In this document: positions 39,363 to 47,877 of the stretch, piece by piece | Layout of the letters: every line of letters starts with the position of its first letter | Position numbering within the stretch: the stretch's first letter is position 1 | Assembly (NCBI RefSeq): GCF_024171525.1 | Contig: NZ_JALJZY010000002.1 | Location: 148,053 to 212,052 of the forward strand | DNA from: Neisseriaceae bacterium HSC-16F19 | Lineage (GTDB): Bacteria; Pseudomonadota; Gammaproteobacteria; Burkholderiales; Neisseriaceae | Direction of reading: 5' to 3' | Length of the DNA stretch: 64,000 nt | The notes under the pieces: model-generated | The model's database searches: none | Seen by the model: only the letters and a program-made list of their open reading frames with translations | Told to the model about the DNA's origin: nothing | Position numbers and translations under genes: made by a program

Positions 39363-40139
39363 TTAGAAGCCGTTTTCCATAATAATCTGCCCCGGAATTT
39401 TATTGCGGTGCATGGCAAAGCCGAGTTCCAGCAGGGCTTGGAAAGTGTCTTTGACCATGGCCGGGTTGCCGCACAGCATAAAGCGGGTGTGTTCGGGACT
39501 GAATTCCATATTCAGCGCGGCGGCCAATTCGCCGTTGCGTAACAATTCAGGCAGGCGTTTGTCCAGAGCACCGGCGGCGTGCGCACGGGTGAGTACCGGC
39601 TGGAAGGTGAAGCGGCTGTGGTAATCGCCCACCAGCGGATGTTCGGCCAGGCGTGCCATATCGTCGGCAAAAATCAATTCGTCGGCGTAGGACACCGAAT
39701 GCACCAGCGCCAGCCGCTCGAAACGCTGCCACAGCGCCGGCTGCTGGATGACAGACAAAAACGGTGCAATGCCGGAACCGGTGCTGAGCATGACCAAATC
39801 GCGGCCGTCGGCAAAGCGCTCCGGCAGCAGAAAGCCGGTGGCGGTTTTGTCCAGCAACAGCGTGTCACCGGCTTGCAAGTCGGCAAAACGGGCGCTCATG
39901 GGGCCGTTTTCAATCAGCACCACAAAGTATTCAAGGGTGTCGGCGTATTCGGCGGAAACCACGGAATAGGCCCGCCACAAAAAGCCTTCGCCGTCGCGAA
40001 AGCCGAGGCGGGAAAATTGTCCGGCGGCAAAGCGGTAGGCTTCGGGGCGGGTGATGGCAAAAGTCATCAGCTTGGGCGTATGCCGTTTGACCCACAGTAC
40101 GGTCTCTTCGGTGAATTTGGCTTCGGGGGAAGCGCTCAT
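39363..40139 (-). CDS. fpr: ferredoxin/flavodoxin-NADP+ reductase
   Basis: 258 residues from ATG 40139 (AGGAAACACC upstream). FAD-binding RAYSVVS, then the NADP-binding STGSGIAPFLSVI and a C-terminal segment ending IIMENGF, typical of the short bacterial Fpr subclass. It moves electrons between NADPH and ferredoxin or flavodoxin, for example in oxidative-stress response. Transcription from pglD points towards it, but an inverted uptake-sequence pair (40165-40207) lies between. Confidence 0.92.
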   Translation of the reverse strand: MSASPEAKFTEETVLWVKRHTPKLMTFAITRPEAYRFAAGQFSRLGFRDGEGFLWRAYSVVSAEYADTLEYFVVLIENGPMSARFADLQAGDTLLLDKTATGFLLPERFADGRDLVMLSTGSGIAPFLSVIQQPALWQRFERLALVHSVSYADELIFADDMARLAEHPLVGDYHSRFTFQPVLTRAHAAGALDKRLPELLRNGELAAALNMEFSPEHTRFMLCGNPAMVKDTFQALLELGFAMHRNKIPGQIIMENGF

Positions 40140-40164
40140 GGTGTTTCCTGTTATGTGTGTGAGG

Positions 40165-40207
40165 GTTTTCAGGCAGCCTTGAGTATGTAAACAGGCTGCC
40201 TGAAAAC
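40165..40207 (-). terminator. inverted uptake-sequence pair between pglD and fpr
   Basis: GTTTTCAGGCAGCCT (40165-40179) and AGGCTGCCTGAAAAC (40193-40207) form a 15-bp stem; no T-run follows, so termination may be partial. Confidence 0.5.
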
Positions 40208-40230
40208 AAAACAATCTGCGTGAGCCTATT

Positions 40231-42120
40231 TTATCCGCAGTGGCGTTTGCGCCAAGTGAGGTCGCAAATATCGCTTACCGGGGTAAAACCTGCGGGCAGC
40301 GACAGCAGTATGGCGTGGATTTGTGCCACATCATAATGCCGGCAGGCGGTATTCAGTTTGTCCAGTTCGGTGGCCAATACGTCCCACTCCAGCCTGTTTT
40401 CCTGGGCAGTCATGATGCGGGGATGTGTGGTTTTTTGGACATTATTGCCTATCAAAAGCTCCTCATAAAGCTTTTCTCCGGGTCTCAAGCCGCTGATTTT
40501 AATTTCAATATCGCCGTTTTCATTGTGTCGGTTTTTTTCGGTCAGTCCGCTCAACTGAATCATTCGGCGGGCCAGATCGATAATTTTGACCGACTCTCCC
40601 ATATCCAATACAAACACGTCGCCGCCTTTGCCCATGGCGCCTGCCTGAATAACCAGTTGCGAAGCTTCGGGAATGGTCATGAAGTAACGGGTGATTTCGG
40701 GATGGGTCAGTGTAATCGGGCCGCCTTGTTGGATTTGTCGGGTAAACAGGGGCACAACCGAGCCTGAAGAGCCCAATACATTACCGAAGCGGACCATGCA
40801 AAAACGTGTTGCCGACTGTTTTTCGGCCAGCGCCTGCAAAACCAGTTCGGCCACCCGCTTGGTGGTGCCCATGGTATTGGTGGGGCGGACGGCTTTATCG
40901 GTTGAAATCAGTACAAAGGTTTCCACGCCGGCATCGATGGCGGCCAGGGCACTGTTGAGGGTGCCGAAAATATTGTTGCGCACACCCTCCACCACATTGT
41001 ATTCCACCAAGGGCACATGTTTGTAGGCGGCGGCATGATAAATGGTTTCCACTTTGAAGGCGCGCATGACTTCAAAGAGATAATCACGGTTTTGGACAGA
41101 GCCCAAGATGGGCATAATGCGGATGTCTGCCTGATTTTTTTGAGCCCACGCGCGCAATTCCGACTCAATCGAATACAGCCCGAATTCGTTTAACTCAAAC
41201 AAAACCAGCGCTTGGGGTGCTTGCAAAATAATCTGGCGGCACAGTTCCGAACCGATGGAGCCGCCGGCACCGGTGACCATGACGACTTTGCCGCTGATAT
41301 TGGCAGACAAAAGCGCCGACACCGGTTTGACCGCTTCCCGTCCCAGCAGGTCATCAATGGAAACACGGTTTAAGGTGGTGAGCTGGGCCTTGCCGGTAAT
41401 GATGTCTTCCATGCCGGGCACGGAGAGTACCTCGCATGACAGGGGCGCCAGGGTGTTGATGATTTTTTTGCGGACACTGCCGGGGGCGCTGGGAATGGCC
41501 AGCAGGATTTTTTGCACCTGATGCTTTTCAATCAGGCGGGGCAGTGCATCGGGGCTGTACACCCGGATACCGTGCAGCACGGCTTTTTGCAGTTTGCGGT
41601 CGTCATCGACAAAGGCGACGGCGGAATAGCTCTGCATTTGATTGAGTGCGGTCAGCAATTGCCGTCCCGAATAGCCGGCGCCATAAATGATTACATTGTC
41701 TTTATCGTCGCGGTCGAGGGTGATGAGGGCTTTGAACAGCAGGCGGACGCCGGCAATGGCGACGGTCAGTAAAATAAAATAGAGTATGGGGATGCTGCGG
41801 GGCAGAAACACTTGCAGCATATAGGCGGTCAACAGCAGAAAAACGCTGGAAACCAAAGTGCCGATAAGGACGGTGATCAAGATTCGGGTGGTGATAAACC
41901 GCAAGACGGCACGATACAGCCCCAGTCTGATGAACACCAAGAGCGTCACGGGTAGCAGTATCACAAACACAAGCCAGTGGGGTGCCGAATACAGTGTGTG
42001 GTTGCTGTCGTAGCGCAGCGCAAACGCACCGAAATAGGCAATACCGATAATGACAATATCAATTGCCAGGGTGATTGTCCGTTTTATCGGCCTTGACAAG
42101 CCTATCAGATAATCAAACAT
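40231..42120 (-). CDS. pglD: UDP-GlcNAc 4,6-dehydratase (membrane-bound, PglD type)
   Basis: 629 residues from ATG 42120. Four or five N-terminal membrane helices (to about residue 145), then two Rossmann folds: IIYGAGYSGRQLL and the active dehydratase domain VTGAGGSIGSELCRQI with KHVPLVEYN and TDKAVRPTNTMG. This is the architecture of Neisseria PglD. It makes the 4-keto sugar, the first step toward the diacetamido sugar for O-linked protein glycosylation. pglB and pglC precede it on the same strand. Confidence 0.9.
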   Translation of the reverse strand: MFDYLIGLSRPIKRTITLAIDIVIIGIAYFGAFALRYDSNHTLYSAPHWLVFVILLPVTLLVFIRLGLYRAVLRFITTRILITVLIGTLVSSVFLLLTAYMLQVFLPRSIPILYFILLTVAIAGVRLLFKALITLDRDDKDNVIIYGAGYSGRQLLTALNQMQSYSAVAFVDDDRKLQKAVLHGIRVYSPDALPRLIEKHQVQKILLAIPSAPGSVRKKIINTLAPLSCEVLSVPGMEDIITGKAQLTTLNRVSIDDLLGREAVKPVSALLSANISGKVVMVTGAGGSIGSELCRQIILQAPQALVLFELNEFGLYSIESELRAWAQKNQADIRIMPILGSVQNRDYLFEVMRAFKVETIYHAAAYKHVPLVEYNVVEGVRNNIFGTLNSALAAIDAGVETFVLISTDKAVRPTNTMGTTKRVAELVLQALAEKQSATRFCMVRFGNVLGSSGSVVPLFTRQIQQGGPITLTHPEITRYFMTIPEASQLVIQAGAMGKGGDVFVLDMGESVKIIDLARRMIQLSGLTEKNRHNENGDIEIKISGLRPGEKLYEELLIGNNVQKTTHPRIMTAQENRLEWDVLATELDKLNTACRHYDVAQIHAILLSLPAGFTPVSDICDLTWRKRHCG

Positions 42121-42165
42121 GATTACGTTCAACTGGGGGCAAGAAGGTGAAGATTATTCCGGCGA

Positions 42166-43350
42166 TCAGGCAGCAGTATTGCCGATTTGACCGATAACGC
42201 TGCGGATGGCATGGCAGGTTTTGTCCATGTCTTCCGGAGTAAGTGTGGGGTGCACCAGAAACATCAGGCTGTTTTCCCCCAGCAGTCGTGCGTTGGGCAG
42301 ACGTTGTTGCGGCCGCCAGGGGGTATGGTCAAAAGCACGCTCCAGATAGACCTCCGAACACGAACCGCTGTAACACGGAACACCCAATTGATTGACGGCC
42401 TGCATGATTGTGTCCCGGCTCCAACCTTCCGGCAGGGCGTCGATATTGACCTGTACATAACATTTATAGGCCGCATGCACATAATCCGCTGACGGGGTAT
42501 GCACCGTAAAATAGGGCGTATTTGCACATTCAGACAGAATCTGCGCCATGTGGCGGTTGCGTTGTTGGGTCCACCCGGGCATGCGTTTTAACTGGATGCG
42601 TCCGATAACGGCCTGCATTTCAGTCATCCGCCAGTTGGTACCGAAGGCGTGGTGCAGCCAGCGGAAACCGGGCGGATGCTGCGCTTTATAAACCGCATCA
42701 AAACTTTTACCGTGGTCTTTATAAGACCACATTTTTTGCCACAGCACCTCATTATTGGTGGTCACCATGCCGCCTTCACCGCCGGTGGTCATAATTTTGT
42801 CCTGACAAAAAGACCAGGCACCGATGTGGCCGATGGAGCCGGCAGAACGGCCTTTGTACATGGCACCGTGCGCCTGGGCACAGTCTTCGATAACGTACAG
42901 GCCGCACTCTTGCGCCAACGCCATAATGGGATCCATATCGCACATCCAACCGGCCAAATGCACGCAAATAACGGCCTTGGTGCGGGGTGTCAGCACGGCT
43001 TCGATGGTGCGGCGGGAAATGTTTTGGGAATCGGGCTCGACATCGGCAAAAACCGGATTGGCACCGGCATTGACAATGGCGCTGACCGAGGCCAGAAAGG
43101 TACGCGGGGTGACCACCACATCATCCCCGGGGCCGATATCGAGTGCCTTTAAAGCCAGATCCAAGGCAACCGTACCGTTGGCCAGGCAGACGGCGTACTG
43201 TGTTTGGACAAAGGCGGCAAATTCTTGTTCAAACAGGCGGCACTCTTGGCCGGTCCAATAATTGACCTGATTGGATAACAGGGTTTGGGCAACGGCATCG
43301 GCTTCTTCTTGGGTAAAGGAGGGCCAGGGTGCGAACGGGGTATTGAGCAT
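42166..43350 (-). CDS. pglC: UDP-4-keto sugar aminotransferase (PglC type)
   Basis: 394 residues starting three bases after pglB. A DegT/DnrJ/EryC1 aminotransferase: NGTVALDLALKALDIGPGDDVVVTPRTF, EDCAQAHGAMY, and the PLP lysine in SFCQDKIMTTGGEGGM. It transaminates the PglD product to the 4-amino sugar. Its neighbours pglB and pglD give the substrate context. Confidence 0.9.
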   Translation of the reverse strand: MLNTPFAPWPSFTQEEADAVAQTLLSNQVNYWTGQECRLFEQEFAAFVQTQYAVCLANGTVALDLALKALDIGPGDDVVVTPRTFLASVSAIVNAGANPVFADVEPDSQNISRRTIEAVLTPRTKAVICVHLAGWMCDMDPIMALAQECGLYVIEDCAQAHGAMYKGRSAGSIGHIGAWSFCQDKIMTTGGEGGMVTTNNEVLWQKMWSYKDHGKSFDAVYKAQHPPGFRWLHHAFGTNWRMTEMQAVIGRIQLKRMPGWTQQRNRHMAQILSECANTPYFTVHTPSADYVHAAYKCYVQVNIDALPEGWSRDTIMQAVNQLGVPCYSGSCSEVYLERAFDHTPWRPQQRLPNARLLGENSLMFLVHPTLTPEDMDKTCHAIRSVIGQIGNTAA

Positions 43351-43352
43351 AT

Positions 43353-44615
43353 TTATGCCTTGTTGGTCTGTGTTTGGGTCAGCGGGCGGGCAGGATTGCC
43401 CGCCACGGTGATGCCGGGGGCTACGTTTTTGGTCACCACGGCGCCCATGCCGATCACGGCGCCTTCACCAATCAGCAAGGGCTGATCGGGGGTGCCTTGC
43501 TTGATTACGGCAGCGGCGCCGATGTAGGCATGGTCACCAATACGGACATTGCCGTTGCATTGGACGCCGGGGGCGAAGGTGACATAATCGCCAATCACAC
43601 AATCGTGTTCTGCATAACTGTACAGATTGGCATGAAAAGCGCGGCCGATTTTAACATTGGAGCCTATGGTGACAAAGGGACTGATGGCCGCGCCTGCACC
43701 GATTTCGACATCATCCATCAGCAAAGCCTCATCTGCGATGACTGACCAGAGCCGGATGCCGTCCAATTGCAGTTTTTCTGCAATGGCGGCACGGATCCGG
43801 CTGTTGGCAATGGCAATGAGGACATGTTTTTGGGTGTGGGGTAAGGACAGGAAGTCGTTGTAATTCAGTGCTTTATGGTCGTTTATTTCGGCTTCGCCGG
43901 TGAGCGAGTCGTCAATAAAATACAGCCGGGCATAGGGGTCTGTCTGTGCCAGGCAGGCACGTGCGACGGGCATCAGGCTTCTGCCGCAGCCGGCAGCACC
44001 ATACACCGCATAAACGGCATCGGGCTCGTTGCCGGTAAATTTGGACATGGTGGCTTCACCGGCCGAATGGATGTCTGCCCTTGCAATCACTTTGTGGACG
44101 GTTTTCAGCAGAATCTGCAGGTCGAGCCATAAAGACCGGTTTTCCACATACCAAGTGTCCAGCTCGAATTTTTGCGCCCAGCCGATGGCATTTCTGCCGT
44201 TGACTTGGGCATGTCCGGTAATGCCGGGGCGGACAAGATGGCGTTTGGCCTGCTGTTCGCTGTAAAGCGGCAGATACTCCATCAGCAAAGGCCGGGGGCC
44301 TACCAGGCTCATTTCGCCTTTTAACACATTCCACAATTCAGGCAGCTCGTCCAAGCTGCTGGCACGCAGCATTTGACCGAAAGGCGTCAGGCGTTCGCTG
44401 TCGGGCAAAGGATGGCCGTTTTCATCCCACGCATCTTTCATGGTGCGGAATTTCACCATTTGAAAAGGCTTGCCGTAGCGGCCAGGCCGGGTTTGGCGGA
44501 ACAAAACCGGTGTGCCCAGGTTCTTTTTTACCTGATAGGCGATATAGGCATACACAGGAGACAGCAGAACCAGCGCAGTGGCGGAGATAAGAATGTCTAG
44601 AATGCGTTTGAGCAT
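43353..44615 (-). CDS. pglB: bifunctional sugar-phosphate transferase / acetyltransferase (PglB type)
   Basis: 420 residues from ATG 44615. The N-terminal half is a bacterial sugar transferase (one membrane helix, then VKFRTMKDAWDENG, DELPELWNVLKGEMSLVGPRPLL). The C-terminal half, from about residue 205, is a left-handed beta-helix acetyltransferase with hexapeptide repeats. The fusion is the acetyltransferase form of Neisseria PglB, making the diacetamido sugar and linking it to undecaprenyl phosphate. The flippase pglF and oligosaccharyltransferase pglL are not in the window. Confidence 0.9.
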   Translation of the reverse strand: MLKRILDILISATALVLLSPVYAYIAYQVKKNLGTPVLFRQTRPGRYGKPFQMVKFRTMKDAWDENGHPLPDSERLTPFGQMLRASSLDELPELWNVLKGEMSLVGPRPLLMEYLPLYSEQQAKRHLVRPGITGHAQVNGRNAIGWAQKFELDTWYVENRSLWLDLQILLKTVHKVIARADIHSAGEATMSKFTGNEPDAVYAVYGAAGCGRSLMPVARACLAQTDPYARLYFIDDSLTGEAEINDHKALNYNDFLSLPHTQKHVLIAIANSRIRAAIAEKLQLDGIRLWSVIADEALLMDDVEIGAGAAISPFVTIGSNVKIGRAFHANLYSYAEHDCVIGDYVTFAPGVQCNGNVRIGDHAYIGAAAVIKQGTPDQPLLIGEGAVIGMGAVVTKNVAPGITVAGNPARPLTQTQTNKA

Positions 44616-44657
44616 AATCGGGCTGCTAAAAAATAGGGGCGGCAATGGGACGCCGCA

Positions 44658-45437
44658 TTACAGCATCACATCAATCTGACGGTACTGCTTGCTGCGTTCG
44701 GAATTTTTAATCTGCCACGGGTCGCTGATCTGCCACTGGCCGGTATCGACGCGGCGGTAATGCAGGCTGAAATCGCCGTCGCCGATGTTTTCCACCTCAA
44801 AACTTTCACCGGCGGGAATGTAAAACGAGCGGATGGCGGTGAGCTTGCCGTTGTGCAATTCGTAAATCTGCGCGAACACGCCGCTGGGCAGGGCGCTGTT
44901 GTCCACATTAACCACATTGCCGCCCTGTTGGCGCAAAATGGGATAGCCGGGCACATAGCCTTTAACCGCGGGCAGGGGTTGGTTGTTGGGGGCGAAACCG
45001 GGGGAGAGCGCCGGAGCTTCGGTGGCTGCCGGCACTTCCGGCACAGGCTGTTGCTGCTGCCACCACCACCAGCCGCCCACCAGCAGGCCGACCACGGCGC
45101 CCATGCCCACCCATTGCAGCCAGGCGTGTTTGCGGCGGTGGCCTTGGGTGGCGATGCGTTTGACTTCGGCGGCATGTGAGGGCGGTACCGGTGCGGCCGC
45201 AGCGGCCTGGCGTTGTTGCTGCTCGGCCAGCCAGGCATCGTAGGCGCGGCGTTGGGCCGGGTCGGACAGCACGGCATAGGCTTGGTTGATATTGCTCATC
45301 ATCTGATGGGCTTCGGCGCCGGGATTGCGGTCGGGGTGGTATTGCTGCGACAGCGCGCGGTAGGCGGCGCGAATCACCGCTTCGGAAGCGGTGGGGGCGA
45401 CGTTGAGGCAATCGTAATGGGTGTGTATGCGGTTCAT
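44658..45437 (-). CDS. membrane-anchored J-domain protein
   Basis: 259 residues. An N-terminal J domain with HPD at 34-36, a Gln/Ala-rich linker, one membrane helix (WVGMGAVVGLLVGGWWWW, about 108-125), then a domain of about 130 residues (GVFAQIYELHNGKLTAIRSFYIPAGESFEVENIGDGDFSLHYRRVDTGQW) of unknown fold that should lie in the periplasm. The J domain would recruit cytoplasmic DnaK to the membrane. Partner and purpose are unknown. Confidence 0.82.
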   Translation of the reverse strand: MNRIHTHYDCLNVAPTASEAVIRAAYRALSQQYHPDRNPGAEAHQMMSNINQAYAVLSDPAQRRAYDAWLAEQQQRQAAAAAPVPPSHAAEVKRIATQGHRRKHAWLQWVGMGAVVGLLVGGWWWWQQQQPVPEVPAATEAPALSPGFAPNNQPLPAVKGYVPGYPILRQQGGNVVNVDNSALPSGVFAQIYELHNGKLTAIRSFYIPAGESFEVENIGDGDFSLHYRRVDTGQWQISDPWQIKNSERSKQYRQIDVML

Positions 45438-45471
45438 GTGCGGGGGTGTTTCAGGCTGCCTGAAAAGTATT

Positions 45472-45605
45472 TATAGCCATGCCAAATAAGAATGATACGG
45501 CGTTGCTGCGCCTTGTCGTACTACCTGTACTGTCTGTCCCACGGGACTTCGCTGCGCTCGCGGCTTTTTTGCTGCCTTGTCTCATTCTTATTTGGTTCGG
45601 CTATA
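45472..45605. repeat. Correia-like element with an extra GC-rich module (134 bp)
   Basis: TATAGCC...GGCTATA ends, typical core (TACGGCGTTGCTGCGCCTTG) and the inserted CCCACGGGACTTCGCTGCGC module found also in the 15.7 and 54 kb copies. Its right edge supplies the last codons of the neighbouring gene. Confidence 0.83.
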
Positions 45606-46163
45606 CTCACTTGCAGCGGGGTTAAAACTCAATTCTTTGTTAAAGCGGTGCGCTTCTTCCTGCAAATGTGCCGCGCCGTCCATGATGCGGCCGGTGCCGT
45701 CGATATGGCGCACCAGACGGCCTTGCGGGTCGAAGTAATGGCGCTGTGTGGTGACCACCGATTTTTTGGGGTCGAAATATTCCGTAAATTCGCCTTGCGG
45801 GTCGGACTCGCGCGTGAGGTAGTAGGGCGCGTTGTACAGGGTGTGCACGGTGTAGGCAAAATAAATTTGCCCGCGGCGGATATAGTATTCCCGATATTGG
45901 CGGTATTGCTCGCCATAGTCTTCTTCGATGACTTTTTTCAGGCGGCCTTCATGGCGGTAGTAGCGCCGCTCGCCGCCTTCGGTGCTGCGGTCCAATGCTT
46001 CCTTGTGCACCTGCATCACGGCAATGCGGTCGGTGGCGGATTTTTCGGCACGGATGTCGCGCACAATATCGGCCACAGCGGCTGTCTGTGCCTGTAGCGC
46101 GCTCACCGGCAGCATCAGGCTCAGGCACAGCATCCATGTGCGGGTGCGGGTCAAGGCCGTCAT
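45588..46163 (-). CDS. secreted protein of unknown function
   Basis: 191 residues with a signal peptide (MLCLSLMLPVSALQAQ, cleavage after AQA). The mature part is rich in charged and tyrosine residues (YYRHEGRLKKVIEEDYGEQYRQYREYYIRRGQIYFAYTVHTLYNAPYYL), followed by YFDPKKSVVTTQRHYFDPQGRLVRHIDG, strand-like repeats. I do not recognise the family. The C-terminus YSRTK and the stop codon are encoded by the inverted end of the Correia-like element, which suggests the original C-terminus was different. Start ATG 46163 follows GGGAAC. Confidence 0.78.
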   Translation of the reverse strand: MTALTRTRTWMLCLSLMLPVSALQAQTAAVADIVRDIRAEKSATDRIAVMQVHKEALDRSTEGGERRYYRHEGRLKKVIEEDYGEQYRQYREYYIRRGQIYFAYTVHTLYNAPYYLTRESDPQGEFTEYFDPKKSVVTTQRHYFDPQGRLVRHIDGTGRIMDGAAHLQEEAHRFNKELSFNPAASEYSRTK

Positions 46164-46216
46164 TGTTTTGTTCCCATGTATCTCTTTTCAGGCAGCCTAA
46201 AATCTTAACTGCCGTC

Positions 46217-46313
46217 ATTCCCGCGTATGCGGGAATCCATCTGTCTGTTTATGAATCCATTGTTTTATAGTGGTTTCTTAAGTTTAACCATGGATTCCCG
46301 CGTACGCGGGAAT
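46217..46313. repeat. dRS3 pair (neisserial intergenic mosaic-type unit)
   Basis: Two 20-bp copies of ATTCCC-N8-GGGAAT (46217-46236 and 46294-46313), the dRS3 consensus known from N. meningitidis, flank a 57-bp spacer. Their inner 8-mers differ only slightly (GCGTATGC, GCGTACGC). Confidence 0.82.
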
Positions 46314-46375
46314 GACGTCGGTTTTATGTTTGTGGTAGCACATAAGGTCTCAGGCTGCCTGAAAAAGTTTTTTCA

Positions 46376-47530
46376 TTACAACAAAGTATTCAAGGCTTGA
46401 TCAATATCCGCCCAAATATCTTCAATATCTTCAATGCCCACCGAAAAACGCAGCAGACCTTCGCGGATACCCAAGCGGGCGCGCACTTCCGGGCTCATGC
46501 CGTTGTGCGACTGGCTGGCGCTGTGGTTGACCAGGCTTTCCACGCCGCCGAGGCTGGCGGCCATGGTAAACAGATTCAGGGCGCGGATAACGCGGTTGGC
46601 GGCCTCGCGGCTGTCTTGTTTCAAATACACCGACACCACACCGCCGAAGCCGCGCATCTGCCGCCTGGCCAATTCATGGTGTTCATGCTCGGGCAGGCCG
46701 GGGAAGAACACTTTTTCAATCGCGGCATGGCCTTGCAGGCGGCGTGCCAATTCGGCGGCATTTTGTTGGTGGCGGTCCATGCGTACCGCCAAAGTTTTGA
46801 TGCCGCGCAGCACCAGCGCACAATCCATGGGCCCGGCCACGGCGCCGCCGCGGATTTGGATGTGGCGCAGTTCTTTGGCCAGTGCCGCGTCTTTGAGTAC
46901 CACCACGCCCATCAGCACATCGGAATGGCCGCACAGGTATTTGGTGGCGGAATGGAAGACAATATCGCAGCCCAGGGTGAGCGGCTGTTGCAGATAGGGG
47001 GTGGCAAAGGTGTTGTCTATACCCACCAGCGCACCGTGTGCTTTGGCCTTGGCCGCCAGCGCGGCAATGTCCACCAAGCGCAGCAGCGGGTTGCTGGGGC
47101 TTTCCAGCCACACCATTTTCACCGTGTGCGCCGCCAGCGCCGCGTCCAGCTGCGCCGGGTCGGTGAGGTCGGCAAACACCACATTGATACCCCATTGGGC
47201 ATAAACACAGGTGAGCAGGTCGTAGGCGCCGCCGTAAATATCCGCCACCGCCACGATGGTGTCGCCGGGGCGCAAAAAGGTGCGCCAAACGGCATCAATA
47301 CCGGCCATGCCGCTGGCAAAGGCAAAGCCTTCCGTGCCCTGTTCCAGCTGCGCCACGGTTTTTTCCAGCGTGCTGCGGGAAGGATTGGCCAGGCGCGCAT
47401 AGTTGTAGGGTACTTTTTCGCCGATTTCATGCAGGGCAAACATGCTGTTTTGGTAGATGGGCGGCATGATGGCGCGGTTGTGTTCGTTGTGGTCGTAACC
47501 GCAATGGATGGCTTCGGTGGCGAATTTCAT
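46376..47530 (-). CDS. cystathionine gamma-synthase/lyase family PLP enzyme
   Basis: 384 residues. The Cys/Met trans-sulfuration fold is clear: TLEKTVAQLEQGTEGFAFASGMAGI, DNTFATPYLQQPL, the PLP lysine in HSATKYLCGHSD and SLGGVESLVNHSASQSH near the end. Family members (MetB, MetC, CGL) differ by a few active-site residues and I cannot separate synthase from lyase by eye. It probably serves methionine or cysteine metabolism, in line with the metNIQ and MetPS-like importers, though at a distance. Confidence 0.85.
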   Translation of the reverse strand: MKFATEAIHCGYDHNEHNRAIMPPIYQNSMFALHEIGEKVPYNYARLANPSRSTLEKTVAQLEQGTEGFAFASGMAGIDAVWRTFLRPGDTIVAVADIYGGAYDLLTCVYAQWGINVVFADLTDPAQLDAALAAHTVKMVWLESPSNPLLRLVDIAALAAKAKAHGALVGIDNTFATPYLQQPLTLGCDIVFHSATKYLCGHSDVLMGVVVLKDAALAKELRHIQIRGGAVAGPMDCALVLRGIKTLAVRMDRHQQNAAELARRLQGHAAIEKVFFPGLPEHEHHELARRQMRGFGGVVSVYLKQDSREAANRVIRALNLFTMAASLGGVESLVNHSASQSHNGMSPEVRARLGIREGLLRFSVGIEDIEDIWADIDQALNTLL

Positions 47531-47877
47531 GATGGAGATTTTTTGGCGGCAGCGCCGCGGCTGTGGGTAAACGGGCGGATTTTAGCATGTATGCCTTGTT
47601 GGGGCTGCCTGAAAATACGCAAAAGCAGGGCCGTGCTTATGTTAAAATCGGCCTTATTTTTGTCGGATGCCCGGTGCAGCAGGGCAGCGGCAAACCACCA
47701 TCTTAAGGCTGCCTGAATGTTTCAGGCAGCCTGTATCTGTTTTTTTATAGTCTTTCCAAATAAGAATGATACGGCGTTGCTGCGCCTTGCCGTACTATCT
47801 GTACTGTCTGCGGCTTGCTGCCTGGTCTCAATTCTGTGTGGTTCGACTATACTGTTATATTTTTTGAAAGCATTACC
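47531..47877. other. divergent intergenic region with an uptake pair and Correia-like element
   Basis: Separates the divergent PLP enzyme and ybiT. It holds an uptake sequence near 47603, an inverted uptake pair (47704-47733), and the Correia-like element at 47746-47851. No gene is visible. Confidence 0.6.
47746..47851. repeat. Correia-like element, short form (106 bp), upstream of ybiT
   Basis: TATAGTC...GACTATA ends and a core nearly identical to the 14.77 kb copy (ATGATACGGCGTTGCTGCGC). The right end reads GACTATACT 25 bases upstream of the ybiT start, a possible -10. Confidence 0.85.

Noticed and set aside
47531..47600. A second SAM-type riboswitch in front of the trans-sulfuration gene
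   Set aside because: The leader is short and lacks GATTTGA and AGCTAAA blocks.
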